Assembly (NCBI GenBank): GCA_902779315.1
Contig: CACZBC010000026.1
Span: forward strand, 1-53,327
Direction of reading: 5' to 3'
Length of the DNA: 53,327 nucleotides
Origin: an uncultured Bacteroidales bacterium
GTDB lineage: Bacteria; Bacteroidota; Bacteroidia; Bacteroidales; Bacteroidaceae
The notes under the pieces were generated by a model that had not been told where the DNA came from, made no database searches, and saw only the letters and a list, made by a program, of their open reading frames with translations. Below, in pieces: positions 15,629-25,186 of the stretch. A program made the translations under genes and the position numbers. Within the stretch, counting starts at the first letter, position 1. The number at the start of each line of letters is the position of its first letter.

Positions 15629-16936
15629 TTAGTACATGTTGATGAGGGCTTCGTAAAGTTCCTGCTTGCCGCTGGTCTGCTTGGGCTCGCCGACCTTCTT
15701 GCCGTATTCGTAGGCCTCTTCGAGGGTCATCTTGCCTTGCTCGAACTTCTTGCCCTTGCCTTTGTCGAAACTTGCGTAGCGCTCCTTGACCATTGCCGGG
15801 ATAGGCGACTTCTGGATGATGTCGGCAGCGCTGAGCAGAGCGTGGGCCATGGCGTCCATGGCAGCGACGTGGGCGATGAAGATGTCCTCCAGGTCGGTGC
15901 TGTTGCGACGCGTCTTGGCATCGAAGTTCGTGCCGCCGTCCTTGAAGCCGCCGCCGCGGATGATCTGCATCATGGCCTGCACGAGTTCATAGTGGTCGAT
16001 GGGGAACTGGTCGGTGTCCCAGCCGTTCTGGTAGTCGCCGCGATTGGCATCGATGCTGCCCAACATGCCTGCATCCACTGCACAAGCCAGCTCGTGCTCG
16101 AAGGTGTGGCCGGCAAGCGTGGCGTGGTTCACCTCGATGTTCACCTTGAAGTCCTGGTCCAGGCCGTGTGCCCTGAGGAAGCCGATGACGGTTTCTGTAT
16201 CGACGTCGTATTGGTGCTTTGTGGGCTCCATCGGCTTCGGCTCGATGAGGAAAGTGCCCTTGAAGCCCTTGCTGCGGGCATAGTCGCGGGCCATCGTCAG
16301 CATCGTTGCCATGTGTTCCTTCTCACGCTTCATGTCGGTGTTCAGCAGGCTCATGTAGCCCTCGCGGCCGCCCCAGAAGACGTAGTTCGTGCCGCCCAGC
16401 TCGATGGTTGCATCGATGGCATTCTTGATTTGGACGATGGCGCGAGCCACTACGTCGAAGTCGGGATTCGTGCTTGCGCCGTTCATGTAGCGCTTATTGC
16501 CAAAGACGTTGGCTGTGCCCCACAGCAGCTTGATGCCAGTCTCTGCTTGCTTCTGCTTCAGGTAGGCAACGACCTCCTTCAGGTTCTTCTCGTACGTCTC
16601 CACGTCGGCTGCCTCTGCAACGAGGTCGACATCATGGAAGCAATAATACTCGATGCCCAGCTTCTGCATGATCTCGAAGCCGGCATCCGCTTTGTCCTTT
16701 GCGGCCTTGACGGGGTCCTTGGCTTTGTTCCACGGGAAGGTCTTCGTGCCAGGCCCAAACTGGTCGCTGCCTTCGGCACAAAGAGTGTGCCACCAGCACA
16801 TGGCGAATTTGAACCATTCGCTCATCTTCTTGCCCAGGACAACTCTGTCGCGGTCGTAATAGCGGTATGCCAATGGGTTCTTGCTCTCTAAGCCTTCAAA
16901 CTTGATGGCTGGAATTTCAGGAAAAAACTGTTTCAT
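15629..16936 (-). CDS. xylA: Xylose isomerase
   Basis: Converts D-xylose to D-xylulose, cytoplasmic, two divalent metals. 435 residues is the class II length. Visible signatures are [22 protein letters not shown] with the catalytic His, [34 protein letters not shown] with metal-binding Glu, [18 protein letters not shown], and the late [13 protein letters not shown] metal site. It is the third gene of a minus-strand operon, 14 nt after xylB. No xylose regulator is next to it. Confidence 0.97.
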   Translation of the reverse strand: MKQFFPEIPAIKFEGLESKNPLAYRYYDRDRVVLGKKMSEWFKFAMCWWHTLCAEGSDQFGPGTKTFPWNKAKDPVKAAKDKADAGFEIMQKLGIEYYCFHDVDLVAEAADVETYEKNLKEVVAYLKQKQAETGIKLLWGTANVFGNKRYMNGASTNPDFDVVARAIVQIKNAIDATIELGGTNYVFWGGREGYMSLLNTDMKREKEHMATMLTMARDYARSKGFKGTFLIEPKPMEPTKHQYDVDTETVIGFLRAHGLDQDFKVNIEVNHATLAGHTFEHELACAVDAGMLGSIDANRGDYQNGWDTDQFPIDHYELVQAMMQIIRGGGFKDGGTNFDAKTRRNSTDLEDIFIAHVAAMDAMAHALLSAADIIQKSPIPAMVKERYASFDKGKGKKFEQGKMTLEEAYEYGKKVGEPKQTSGKQELYEALINMY

Positions 16937-16950
16937 TGTTGTTATGTTAT

Positions 16951-18435
16951 TTAGGTTAATTTTGTTAGCCAGCGTTCATATGCTTCGCGATAGGCGGCCT
17001 GATTCTTGAGGTCCGGTTCGATGACTTGCAGCTTCTTCAGGGCAGAGAAGGCCTCTTTGTTGTCAGCATAGATGCCGACTCCGATGCCTGCACCTCTGGC
17101 AGCGCCAATGCTGCCGTCTGTGTCGCAAAGTTCGATGGTGGCGCCTGTCACGCCTGCCAATGTGTCGCGGAAAATGGGGCTCAGGAACATGTTGGCCTGG
17201 CCAGCACGAATCGTCTTCAGGCTCATGCCCATCTCCTTCATCACCTCCATTCCATAGGCAAATGAGAAGACGATGCCCTCCTGAGCGGCTCGAAGGATGT
17301 GGGCTTGTGTGTGCGTGTTGAAGTTGATGCCGTGTATGCTGGCTCCCACTTCCTTGTCCTGGAGCACGCGTTCTGCGCCATTGCCGAAGGGAAGGATGGA
17401 GAGGCCTGCAGAGCCGATGGGAGCCTCGGCGGCAAGGTCGTTCATCTCTGCATATCCGATGCCTGAGGGTGCCACATTCCTGCGTGCCCACGAGTTCAGG
17501 ATGCCTGTGCCGTTGATGCAGAGCAGCACGCCCAATCGGGGATTGCCGCTCTGATGGTTCACATGGGCAAAGGTGTTGACGCGACTTAGCGGGTCGTATG
17601 CGACCTGACCCAGCACACCGTATACGACGCCAGAAGTGCCTGCTGTGGTTGCCGCCTCGCCTGGTTCAAAGACATTCAGCGAGAGGGCATTGTTGGGCTG
17701 GTCACCAGCGCGATAGGTGATGGGTGTCCCTTCCTGCAGGCCAAGTTCTGCTGCAGAAGCGGCATTGACTTCGCCCTGAATGCCAAAGGTAGGCACGATG
17801 TCAGAGAGCATCTCGCTGGGAATGCCATAATAGTCCAGGAGGAACTGGGCAGGCTGCTCTTCCTTGAAGTCCCACATCATACCCTCGGAAAGTCCGCTGA
17901 CAGTGGTGGCTGGTGTGCCTGAAAGCCGACAGGCGATATAGTCGCCAGGCAGCATCACCTTATATATTTTATTGAAGGTTTCAGGCTCGTTCTGGCGAAC
18001 CCACGCAAGCTTCGAGGCTGTGAAGTTGCCAGGCGAATTGAGCAAATGGCTGAGGCATTGCTCGCTCCCAAGGTCGGCAAATGCTTTCTGTCCGAAGGGA
18101 ACGGCTCGAGAGTCGCACCAGATGATGGAATCGCGAAGGGGCTTGAGTTCCTTGTCCACACAAACGAGACCATGCATCTGATAGGAGATGCCGATAGCTT
18201 TCACCTCGTCTTTCTTGGCTCCGCTGGCAGCCATGATGTCTGCCGTAGCAGCCTTCAGGTATTGCCACCAGTCTTCTGGAGCCTGCTCTGCCCATCCTGG
18301 ACGGACTGCCTTGATGGGAGCCTCGCTCTTGGGATAGAAGGCAGATGCTACACAAGCGCCGCTCTCCACATCCACCAGGGAAGCCTTCACACTTGAGCTT
18401 CCCACGTCATATCCAAGCAAATAGTTCTTTTCCAT
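16951..18435 (-). CDS. xylB: Xylulokinase
   Basis: Phosphorylates D-xylulose to xylulose 5-phosphate for the pentose phosphate pathway. 494 residues, FGGY kinase fold. [14 protein letters not shown] at the N-terminus is the first phosphate loop. [19 protein letters not shown] and the [15 protein letters not shown] segment are typical of XylB. The C-terminal ATP-binding motif reads [13 protein letters not shown]. It lies 6 nt after the transporter gene and 14 nt before xylA. Confidence 0.95.
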   Translation of the reverse strand: MEKNYLLGYDVGSSSVKASLVDVESGACVASAFYPKSEAPIKAVRPGWAEQAPEDWWQYLKAATADIMAASGAKKDEVKAIGISYQMHGLVCVDKELKPLRDSIIWCDSRAVPFGQKAFADLGSEQCLSHLLNSPGNFTASKLAWVRQNEPETFNKIYKVMLPGDYIACRLSGTPATTVSGLSEGMMWDFKEEQPAQFLLDYYGIPSEMLSDIVPTFGIQGEVNAASAAELGLQEGTPITYRAGDQPNNALSLNVFEPGEAATTAGTSGVVYGVLGQVAYDPLSRVNTFAHVNHQSGNPRLGVLLCINGTGILNSWARRNVAPSGIGYAEMNDLAAEAPIGSAGLSILPFGNGAERVLQDKEVGASIHGINFNTHTQAHILRAAQEGIVFSFAYGMEVMKEMGMSLKTIRAGQANMFLSPIFRDTLAGVTGATIELCDTDGSIGAARGAGIGVGIYADNKEAFSALKKLQVIEPDLKNQAAYREAYERWLTKLT

Positions 18436-18441
18436 AGTCTT

Positions 18442-19923
18442 CTATTTATTCAGTTTTCCTTTCCACAATGCGCTCATATCCTCCAGAGTCTTGCCCTTTG
18501 TCTCAGGAACGAACTTCCAGACGAAGACAGCTGCCACGATACAGAGGATGCCGTATAGTCCGTAGGTGAACCAATGGCCGAAGTCGTCCCCTTCCGTAAG
18601 GTGCATGTTGAACATGGGCACGAACGAGCTGGAAACGATGAAGTTGAATATCCATTGGAACGCCACTGCGATTGCTACGGCTTTGCCGCGAATGGTGTTG
18701 GGGAAGATTTCTGCGATGAGCACCCAACAGATGGGGCCCCAAGAGAACATGAAGCAAGCTGCGTAGAGCATGAGGCTGACACATGTTATCGCCTCCAGCC
18801 CTTCGTGTCCGAAGGTGGCTGCAACACCCATCGCGCCAATCGCCATTCCGACAGAACCCGTGATGAGCAGCGGCTTGCGTCCCAACTTCTCCACCGTGAA
18901 GATGGCAACCAGGGTGAACATGATGTTGATGAATCCCATGATGACGGTTATCATCATAGGATCCTGCATACCCATATCGCCAAAGGTTCGCGGAGCATAG
19001 TAGAGGACGGCATTGATGCCCACCACTTGCTGGAAGACACTCAGCATGATGCCCACGAAGATGCACATCCATCCGTAGGTCATCAGCTTCTCAGTCTTCA
19101 TTACCAGCGAGTCTTTAATCTCAGGAAGAATCTTGGCGGCCTTGTTGCTGCCGTTTATCTTGGAGAGGACATCAAAGGCCTCGTCGTTCTTGCCTATGGA
19201 GACGAGATAGCGAGGCGTCTCGGGAACGAAGCAGATGAGCAGGGCGAAGAGGCCTGCAGGAATGGCTTCGCTGCCAAACATATAGCGCCAGCCTGTCGTC
19301 ACTGTCCATTGTGCATCAGGATGGATGGATGCGATGCCCTTTCCCATCTCTTCCACAAGTGGCTGGATGTGGTCGCCAAGGATGAAGAAATTCACAAAGT
19401 AGACCACCAACTGACCGAAGATGATGGCGAACTGGTTCCAGCTGACAAGCATGCCCCTGATCTTGTAGGGGGCAATCTCGCCGATATACATGGGGCAAAT
19501 CGCAGAAGCCAGACCAACGCCGATGCCGCCTATGATGCGATAGATGTTGAATGCCAGGAGCAGCGAGAAGTGCGGTTCTCCATGCTTGAAGAAGAGGAAC
19601 TCAGGCTCCATGCTTCCCAAAGCAGAGGCGAAGAAGAACAAGCCGGCAATGATGAGCGACTTTTTTCGCCCCAAGTTCGTGGCAAGAAAGCCAGACAAAG
19701 CCGATCCGATGATGCAGCCAATGAGAGCGCTGGCAGAGGTGAATCCGTGCCAGATGTCGTTGTACTCGAAGTCGCCAGCCTCCATGAAGAAGGCCTGCAA
19801 ACCCTTCTCAGCACCAGAAATGACAGCAGTATCGTAGCCGAAAAGCAGTCCGCCCAATACTGCGACGAGAACGATGGAATACAGATAGGCTTTACTGCCT
19901 GCTTGTTGTTGTGTTTGGTTCAT
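18442..19923 (-). CDS. xylE: D-xylose:H+ symporter, MFS sugar porter
   Basis: Takes up xylose across the inner membrane with protons. 493 residues, twelve membrane segments. Sugar-porter signatures are GYDTAVISG in helix 1, NLGRKKSL after helix 2, YIGEIAPYKIRGMLVS, PETPRYLVS before the central loop, QQVVGINAVLYYAP, EKLGRKPLL and PETKGKTLE at the end. The long loop after helix 1 (about residues 35-60) is typical of XylE. First gene of the operon, with a -7 box at 19956. Confidence 0.92.
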   Translation of the reverse strand: MNQTQQQAGSKAYLYSIVLVAVLGGLLFGYDTAVISGAEKGLQAFFMEAGDFEYNDIWHGFTSASALIGCIIGSALSGFLATNLGRKKSLIIAGLFFFASALGSMEPEFLFFKHGEPHFSLLLAFNIYRIIGGIGVGLASAICPMYIGEIAPYKIRGMLVSWNQFAIIFGQLVVYFVNFFILGDHIQPLVEEMGKGIASIHPDAQWTVTTGWRYMFGSEAIPAGLFALLICFVPETPRYLVSIGKNDEAFDVLSKINGSNKAAKILPEIKDSLVMKTEKLMTYGWMCIFVGIMLSVFQQVVGINAVLYYAPRTFGDMGMQDPMMITVIMGFINIMFTLVAIFTVEKLGRKPLLITGSVGMAIGAMGVAATFGHEGLEAITCVSLMLYAACFMFSWGPICWVLIAEIFPNTIRGKAVAIAVAFQWIFNFIVSSSFVPMFNMHLTEGDDFGHWFTYGLYGILCIVAAVFVWKFVPETKGKTLEDMSALWKGKLNK

Positions 19924-19955
19924 GTTGGTTTAGATGTTTTTAATGTTTTTCCCTA

Positions 19956-19963
19956 CAAAGATA
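19956..19963 (-). promoter_or_regulatory. Promoter -7 box of the xylose operon
   Basis: TATCTTTG on the minus strand, 33 nt before the xylE start codon. Confidence 0.65.
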
Positions 19964-20073
19964 GTATTTTTTTCCATACCTTCGTCATATAAACCTGTTT
20001 TTTCGTACAAATAGGCTGTGAATTGTGGTTAAAATTGTGTTGAGCACCTTCGATGCCCCATCTTTTCAAATAA

Positions 20074-20215
20074 CCCCAGTGAAGATTGCCAACGTCACAC
20101 TAGTAAATCGTAAACGTCACACTAGTAAATTGCAATCGTCACACTAGTAAATCGCCAACGTCGCACTAGTAAATTCCAAACGTCACACTATACAAATGCA
20201 ATCGTCGCATAAGTA
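20074..20215. repeat. 22-bp tandem repeat array D, inverted orientation
   Basis: Six units read AACGTCACACTAGTAAAT plus four bases on the plus strand, the reverse of arrays A-C. The left border is CCCCAGTGAAGATTGCC, shared with array C. The right end is CACTATACAAATGCAATCG, the reverse of the end motif of array B. It lies between the xylose operon promoter and the tRNA-Asn terminator. The 19924-20255 gap has no gene. Confidence 0.9.
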
Positions 20216-20230
20216 AAAAGAAAACAAAAA

Positions 20231-20254
20231 AAGCCCGAATCTCTTCGGGCTTTG
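20231..20254 (-). terminator. Terminator of the tRNA-Asn unit
   Basis: Perfect 10-bp stem AAAGCCCGAA / TTCGGGCTTT with a TCTC loop. On the minus strand it is followed by a T-rich run. Confidence 0.9.
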
Positions 20255-20255
20255 C

Positions 20256-20329
20256 GCTTCAGGATGGGCTTGAACCAACGACCCCATGATTAACAGTCAT
20301 GTGCTCTAACCAACTGAGCTACTGAAGCA
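20256..20329 (-). tRNA. tRNA-Asn(GTT), copy 2
   Basis: Minus-strand cloverleaf of about 74 nt. The acceptor stem GCTTCAG/CTGAAGC spans 20323-20329 and 20257-20263, with discriminator G. The D arm is GCTC..GAGC, the anticodon stem CATGA/TCATG with loop CTGTTAA (anticodon GTT), and the T loop TTCAAGC. The 3' CCA is not encoded. Identical to the copy at 20357. Confidence 0.95.
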
Positions 20330-20356
20330 GGTTTGCAACTGCTCGGAAAAACTCTG

Positions 20357-20430
20357 CGCTTCAGGATGGGCTTGAACCAACGACCCCATGATTAACAGTC
20401 ATGTGCTCTAACCAACTGAGCTACTGAAGC
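20357..20430 (-). tRNA. tRNA-Asn(GTT), copy 1
   Basis: Same sequence as the gene 101 bp away, with the same stems and GTT anticodon. It is nearest the promoter at 20463, so both are probably processed from one transcript that ends at 20231. The CCA end is not encoded. Confidence 0.95.
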
Positions 20431-20462
20431 AGTTTTTTTCGCTTTTTCTCGCAATTGCGGGG

Positions 20463-20470
20463 CAAAGGTA
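20463..20470 (-). promoter_or_regulatory. Promoter -7 box of the tRNA-Asn pair
   Basis: TACCTTTG on the minus strand, 33 nt upstream of the first tRNA. It is back to back with the kinase promoter at 20494. Confidence 0.65.
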
Positions 20471-20493
20471 TAGGTTTTTTCGGAAATATGCAA

Positions 20494-20501
20494 TATCTTT
20501 G
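20494..20501 (+). promoter_or_regulatory. Promoter -7 box of the kinase-protease unit
   Basis: TATCTTTG, 18 nt before the ATG at 20520. This also argues against the in-frame ATG at 20499, which lies inside the box. Confidence 0.7.
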
Positions 20502-20519
20502 CAGAAAAATTTGCGCTAT

Positions 20520-21494
20520 ATGGAGAAAATAATCGGAATAGGCAATGCTCTTGTCGATATTCTTGTGCGACTGAAAGACGACTCGTTTCTCGAGCGGACA
20601 GGATTGCCGAAGGGCGGAATGACCCTGATTGACGAGGCCAGACAGCAAGAATTGCGGACCTATATGGAGGGTTTGTCTGTAGAGCAAGCTACGGGTGGAA
20701 GTGCGGGCAACTCGATGTTGGCTCTTGCACGGCTGGGTGGCAATGCAGGCTTCGTAGGCAAAGTCGGCAAGGACGCTCTCGCCAAGTTCTATGCTGAGAA
20801 TTGCAAGAAGGTGGGCATCGAAGCGCGTCTGCTCGAATGCGATTTGCCGACTGGCGTTGCCAACACATTCATTTCTCCGGATGGAGAACGCACTTTTGGC
20901 ACTTGTCTTGGAGCTGCGGCAACGATGCAGCCAAGTGACATCACCCCAAAGCTCTTCGAAGGCGTCTCGATGGCACACATCGAGGGTTATCTCGTTCAGA
21001 ATCACGACTTGATGGAGGCAATCTGCCAGACTGCGACGGAACAAAGCGTTCAGCTCAGCCTCGATCTGGCCAGCTATAATGTTGTCGCTGCAGATCGGCC
21101 TTTCTTCCAGCATCTTGTGCAAGACTACATCGACATTGTCTTTGCGAACGAAGAGGAAGCGGCAGCCTTTACTGGCAAGGAAGATCCTCTCCAGGCCTTG
21201 CGCGAGATTGCAGCCTACAAGTGCTTGGCTGTCGTGAAGCTTGGCGGCAAAGGTGCGAGTGCAAAGCTAGGCAGGGAAGAAGTGCTGGTGCCTGCCAGAA
21301 AGGTCCCTGTGGTGGATACGACTGCTGCAGGCGACTTCTTTGCAGGAGGCTTCCTCTATGCCCTGAACAGAGGCGCTTCGCTGAAAGATTGCCTCAACTG
21401 TGGCGCTTTGCTCAGCGAGCACATCATAGGGGTGGTGGGCACAAGGTTGTCCGAAGAAGAGTGGAAAGCAATAAGAAAAGAAACGAAGATTTGA
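20520..21494 (+). CDS. PfkB family carbohydrate/nucleoside kinase
   Basis: 324 residues from the ATG at 20520 (MEKIIGIGNALVDILVRL). It is a ribokinase-fold kinase, probably of the adenosine-kinase-like branch often seen in Bacteroidetes. PfkB signature 1 is GGSAGNSMLALARLGGNAGFVGKVGKD; signature 2, with the catalytic Asp, is DTTAAGDFFAGGFLYAL. The substrate (adenosine, fructose or another sugar) cannot be settled by eye. It is followed after 1 nt by the S41 protease gene. Confidence 0.85.
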   Translation: MEKIIGIGNALVDILVRLKDDSFLERTGLPKGGMTLIDEARQQELRTYMEGLSVEQATGGSAGNSMLALARLGGNAGFVGKVGKDALAKFYAENCKKVGIEARLLECDLPTGVANTFISPDGERTFGTCLGAAATMQPSDITPKLFEGVSMAHIEGYLVQNHDLMEAICQTATEQSVQLSLDLASYNVVAADRPFFQHLVQDYIDIVFANEEEAAAFTGKEDPLQALREIAAYKCLAVVKLGGKGASAKLGREEVLVPARKVPVVDTTAAGDFFAGGFLYALNRGASLKDCLNCGALLSEHIIGVVGTRLSEEEWKAIRKETKI

Positions 21495-21495
21495 T

Positions 21496-23136
21496 ATGAA
21501 ACGCGCGTATATATATATAATAATGTGTATGCTGCCACTCGTTTTGGCAGCACAGAAAAGAGAGAATGCCAATTCTGCAATCAGTCGGAACCTCGAACTC
21601 TTCAACGACATATACAAGCAGCTCGACCTCTTCTACGTCGATTCGCTCAATGCCGATACTGTGATAGGGTGGGGCATCCGTTCGATGCTTCAGCAGGTTG
21701 ACCCTTTTACTGACTATTTCCCTGATGAAGACGAAGACCTCCGTCAAATGGCGACAGGCAAGTATGCTGGCATAGGCAGTGTGATTCGCTACCATCGGAA
21801 AGAGCAAAGAGCAGTAATCAGCGAGCCTTACGAAGGCACTCCCAGCCAATTGGCAGGCGTTCAGGCTGGCGACGTCATTCTTTCCATCGACGGAAAAGAT
21901 GTGAAGGGAATGCTGACACCCAAGGTGAGCAGTATGCTTCGAGGCGAGGCTGGAACGACTTTCGAGCTGAAAGTGCGTCGAGGAGAAGAGGAGAAGTCGT
22001 TCCTCATCACGCGCCAAACCATTCAGCTTCCGCAAGTCCCTTATGCAGGGATGCTGAGTGACGGGCAGACAGGCTACATCTATCTGACGGGCTTTACAGA
22101 AGGGGCTTGTCGAGAGGTTCGTGAAGCTCTCAACGAAGTGCGTCGTCAAGGAGCCAAACAACTCGTTTTTGACCTTCGAGGCAATCCTGGTGGAGCCATC
22201 AACGAGGCTGTCGATATCGCCAATCTCTTCTTGCCGAAAGGAAAGAAGGTGGTTTATACGAAGGGCAAAATGTCTCGCACAAATCGCGAGTACTATACAG
22301 CCACAGAGCCTGTGGATAGTCTGATGCCAGTTGTCGTGCTTGTGGATGGAGGCTCTGCTTCTGCCTCTGAGATTGTGGCAGGAGCCTTGCAGGACTTCGA
22401 TCGGGCCGTCATTATGGGCGTGAGAACCTATGGCAAGGGCTTGGTGCAGATGATTCGCGAATTGCCCTATCACGGCACCCTCAAACTCACAACCAGTCGC
22501 TACTACATTCCAAGTGGACGTTGCATTCAGGCTTACGACTATCGCCACCTCAATGCCGACGGTTCTGCAGGAACGGTTCCAGATAGCCTGACGAATCTTT
22601 TCCACACTGCTGGAGGCAGGGAGGTTCGTGATGGAGGCGGCATCAAACCAGACATCGAAGTGAAGCCAGACAGCATGCCCACCATAGTTTCTGAGTTGAT
22701 AAATAGTGACGAGTTCTTCGACTATGCCACGCATTTCTGCCGTACACATCCCACGATTCCGCCAGTAGGAGAGTTCAAACTGAGTGACGAGGACTATGCA
22801 ACCTTTGCCGATAGTATTCAAGCCAGCGGTTTCGAGGCAGGAAAGCCTGCCAAAGAAGTGCTGAAGGTACTTCGGGATGTCATCAAACGGGAGGGCTATC
22901 AGGAAGCCACTCAAGCCGAACTCGATGCTCTCGAGGCTAAGTTGACCTATGATGTAAAGGCTGATCTGCTGCGTTTCCGCAAGGATGTGGAGCCTTTCCT
23001 CTGTGATGAAATAGTGCATCGCTACTACTACCAGAAGGGTGGGGCACAGCAGCAACTCATCGGCGACCCTTGTATCGAACGCGCTTTGCAAGTACTTTCG
23101 AACTTAAGCGAATACAATAAAGTTCTGGGCAAATGA
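21496..23136 (+). CDS. S41 family C-terminal processing protease
   Basis: A periplasmic serine protease of the CtpA/Tsp type, 546 residues. The signal peptide ends LPLVLAAQ, leaving an N-terminal Gln. A PDZ domain (about 95-175) contains GVQAGDVILSIDGKDV. The S41 core follows: FDLRGNPGGAINEAVDIANLFLP, the nucleophile Ser in DGGSASASEIVAGALQD (near residue 287) and the general-base Lys in TYGKGLVQ. The helical tail of about 150 residues is of unclear role. Its TGA overlaps the ATG of the DUF4886 gene. The first codons lie in an alternating purine-pyrimidine tract. Confidence 0.93.
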   Translation: MKRAYIYIIMCMLPLVLAAQKRENANSAISRNLELFNDIYKQLDLFYVDSLNADTVIGWGIRSMLQQVDPFTDYFPDEDEDLRQMATGKYAGIGSVIRYHRKEQRAVISEPYEGTPSQLAGVQAGDVILSIDGKDVKGMLTPKVSSMLRGEAGTTFELKVRRGEEEKSFLITRQTIQLPQVPYAGMLSDGQTGYIYLTGFTEGACREVREALNEVRRQGAKQLVFDLRGNPGGAINEAVDIANLFLPKGKKVVYTKGKMSRTNREYYTATEPVDSLMPVVVLVDGGSASASEIVAGALQDFDRAVIMGVRTYGKGLVQMIRELPYHGTLKLTTSRYYIPSGRCIQAYDYRHLNADGSAGTVPDSLTNLFHTAGGREVRDGGGIKPDIEVKPDSMPTIVSELINSDEFFDYATHFCRTHPTIPPVGEFKLSDEDYATFADSIQASGFEAGKPAKEVLKVLRDVIKREGYQEATQAELDALEAKLTYDVKADLLRFRKDVEPFLCDEIVHRYYYQKGGAQQQLIGDPCIERALQVLSNLSEYNKVLGK

Positions 23137-24581
23137 AAAAACTGAGTTTTGTTATACTGATTTGTCTCTGTCTTGGTGTAAGGGCTCAGGTCGATTCCTT
23201 GACGCAGGACGGCATAGTTCGCGTGCTTGCCATTGGCAACAGTTTTTCGCAAGATGCAGTCGAGCAATACCTATGGGAATTGGCCAATGAGGTGGGTGTG
23301 AAGATGATTATCGGCAACGCTTATCGAGGAGGGCAGGGCTTCCAGTCGCACTGGATTGATGTGACTGAGTCGAACAACACTTTCGAATATCGCAAGGTCG
23401 TGAATGGTCGACGCACGAACAAACCTCGTACAGCTCTCTCTGAAATCATCACGGACGAGCCTTGGCAGTATATCACTTTCCAGCAAGTCAGTCAGGAGTC
23501 AGGACTTACCACCACTTTCGAGCCTTACCTGACTTATCTCATTCAATATGCGCAAGGCCTTCAGACCAATCCCAATGCCGCCTATGGCTACCATCAGACT
23601 TGGGCTTATTCGCACGATAGTACGCATGGCGGTTTTGCCAATTACGGAAATCGTCAGGAAGTGATGTACGACAGCATCTGTGCAGCTGTACAATATGCTC
23701 TGCAGACGCATCCTGAGTTCAGTTTTGTAGTGCCTTCTGGAACAGCCATACAGAACGCTCGTACCACTTGGTTGGGCGACAATATGAATCGCGACGGCTA
23801 CCATCTCGACCTGAAGATGGGGCGATACACGGCTGCTTGCGCTTGGTTCGAGACTATTACTGGCATCTCTCCTGTTGGGCTCAGCTATCATCCTGACGGA
23901 ATGGATTTCCTTGCGGCTCACACATGCCAAGTTTCTGCTCATGAGGCAGTTGCGCGTCCCTTTGAACGCACCATACTCGACCACGAGGGCCTTCCTGCCG
24001 TCAACAACATTGTGCCTACAGGTTTGGTTAAACTCAATTTTGGAGCAGACCATACTGGCGATCCCGTATGGAACGACATAACTCCTGCTCTTAGGACGCA
24101 CCTCAGTATCCATGACAGTAACATGAATCCGACAGGCATTCTTGTCACTTTTACTGGCGAATTCGGAGGCTCGAACAAGAATGGCGCAGCCTATACCACC
24201 ACCAAGATGCTTATGCCGTCCGATGTTTCCCAATCGGCACTTTGGGGCTATGCTGCGGGCAAATTCGGGGGCAATGGACCAAGGCAGAACAGCGTGATCA
24301 GGTTCAGCCATCTCAACCCTGAACTCGAATATGAAATGACCGTCTTTTCCTCTCGCGACAAGTGTCAGGACTTTCGTCAGACCAGTTTCATTGTCCAAGG
24401 CAGCGACACTTGGGCTGATGCCCTTCAGTCTGCCAATAACTCGCATGAAACGGCTGTCATAAAGCACATTCGTTCCACAGCAGACGGTCAGTTGACTCTC
24501 ACCGTAATGCCTGGTTCGTACAATAACAGCCCCAATCTTTTCTACTATCTCAACGCGATAACAATAAAAGCAAAACATTAA
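23133..24581 (+). CDS. Secreted DUF4886 SGNH-like protein
   Basis: 482 residues with a signal peptide ending GVRAQ, again giving N-terminal Gln. Residues 25-285 match the DUF4886 family as I remember it, an SGNH-hydrolase-like fold: block I is LAIGNSFSQDAVEQYL, and the likely Asp/His pair is in NRDGYHLDLKMGRY. The C-terminal 180 residues are beta-rich (KLNFG, ILVTFTGEFGG, LTVMPGS) and look like an added sandwich domain. An esterase acting on a surface glycan is plausible but unproven. It overlaps the S41 gene by 4 nt (ATGA). Confidence 0.75.
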   Translation: MKKLSFVILICLCLGVRAQVDSLTQDGIVRVLAIGNSFSQDAVEQYLWELANEVGVKMIIGNAYRGGQGFQSHWIDVTESNNTFEYRKVVNGRRTNKPRTALSEIITDEPWQYITFQQVSQESGLTTTFEPYLTYLIQYAQGLQTNPNAAYGYHQTWAYSHDSTHGGFANYGNRQEVMYDSICAAVQYALQTHPEFSFVVPSGTAIQNARTTWLGDNMNRDGYHLDLKMGRYTAACAWFETITGISPVGLSYHPDGMDFLAAHTCQVSAHEAVARPFERTILDHEGLPAVNNIVPTGLVKLNFGADHTGDPVWNDITPALRTHLSIHDSNMNPTGILVTFTGEFGGSNKNGAAYTTTKMLMPSDVSQSALWGYAAGKFGGNGPRQNSVIRFSHLNPELEYEMTVFSSRDKCQDFRQTSFIVQGSDTWADALQSANNSHETAVIKHIRSTADGQLTLTVMPGSYNNSPNLFYYLNAITIKAKH

Positions 24582-24587
24582 CATATC

Positions 24588-25094
24588 ATGGCTCAACAAC
24601 AGAAACAAATTCAGATTCAGTTTCGCTTGATGGACGTCAAGCAGCTGCAGTTTGTCAACCTCGCCAACGAATGGCCTGAAGGCGAGATGCAAATCAACAA
24701 CCAACTCCAATTTAACTGCGATACCGATAAGCGTATCGTACGTTGCAACGCCAATTTCGAGTACAAGAAGAACGACATCACCCAACTTATTCTTGGCGTT
24801 CAGACTGTTTTCGAGTTCACGCGCGATAGTTGGAGTTCTCTCTATCAACTCAATGAGGACCAATGGGTTCTGCCTGCAGGCCTAGTTCAACATATGGCTG
24901 ACATCACTATAGGCAGTGCTCGCGGCATTATGGCAATTCGTAGCGAAGAGGCAGGTATCCCCAAACAGATTTTGCCACTCGTCAATCCAGGTCAGATGCT
25001 TCGCAACAACATCGCTTTCAAGCGCGTTCCCCAACAGCAGAACAATCCTTCAGGCAGTCCTATCCCTATGGACGGCACCCTAGGGAACGCATAG
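24588..25094 (+). CDS. SecB-like conserved protein
   Basis: 168 residues, no signal peptide. I do not recognise it with certainty, but the layout resembles SecB: an opening strand IQIQFRLMDVKQLQF, a W-P-E-G loop, a long strand pair RCNANFEYKKND and TVFEF, then the helix-to-strand segment SARGIMAIRSEEAGIPKQILPLVNP. The last recalls SecB's [24 protein letters not shown]-type end. The C-terminal Q/N/P-rich tail is probably disordered. It follows the DUF4886 gene by 6 nt and closes the operon. A holdase chaperone for exported proteins is an inference. Confidence 0.5.
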   Translation: MAQQQKQIQIQFRLMDVKQLQFVNLANEWPEGEMQINNQLQFNCDTDKRIVRCNANFEYKKNDITQLILGVQTVFEFTRDSWSSLYQLNEDQWVLPAGLVQHMADITIGSARGIMAIRSEEAGIPKQILPLVNPGQMLRNNIAFKRVPQQQNNPSGSPIPMDGTLGNA

Positions 25095-25100
25095 AAAAGT

Positions 25101-25123
25101 TGCAATTTTGCCCCATTTCATCG
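25101..25123. repeat. Left arm of a 23-bp perfect inverted repeat
   Basis: Its reverse complement occurs at 30045-30067 (core GATGAAATGGGGCAAAATT). The two arms enclose 4.9 kb holding the LRR, hydrolase and W..EW peptide genes. Matching extends outward about five further bases if one indel is allowed. Confidence 0.9.
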
Positions 25124-25131
25124 GAAAAAAC

Positions 25132-25161
25132 AATAAAGCCCCACGAAAGTGAGGCTTTATT
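25132..25161. terminator. Bidirectional terminator between convergent genes
   Basis: AATAAAGCC pairs with GGCTTTATT, with CAC/GTG pairs inside and a GAAA loop. It is A-rich before and T-rich after, so it can serve the SecB-like gene (plus) and the LRR gene (minus). It lies just inside the left 23-bp inverted repeat. Confidence 0.85.
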
Positions 25162-25186
25162 TTGTATCTCAAAATCACTGTGACAC

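Noticed and set aside
20221-20440. Small protein genes across the tRNA region
   Set aside because: Frames here come from the two tRNA genes and the terminator hairpin.
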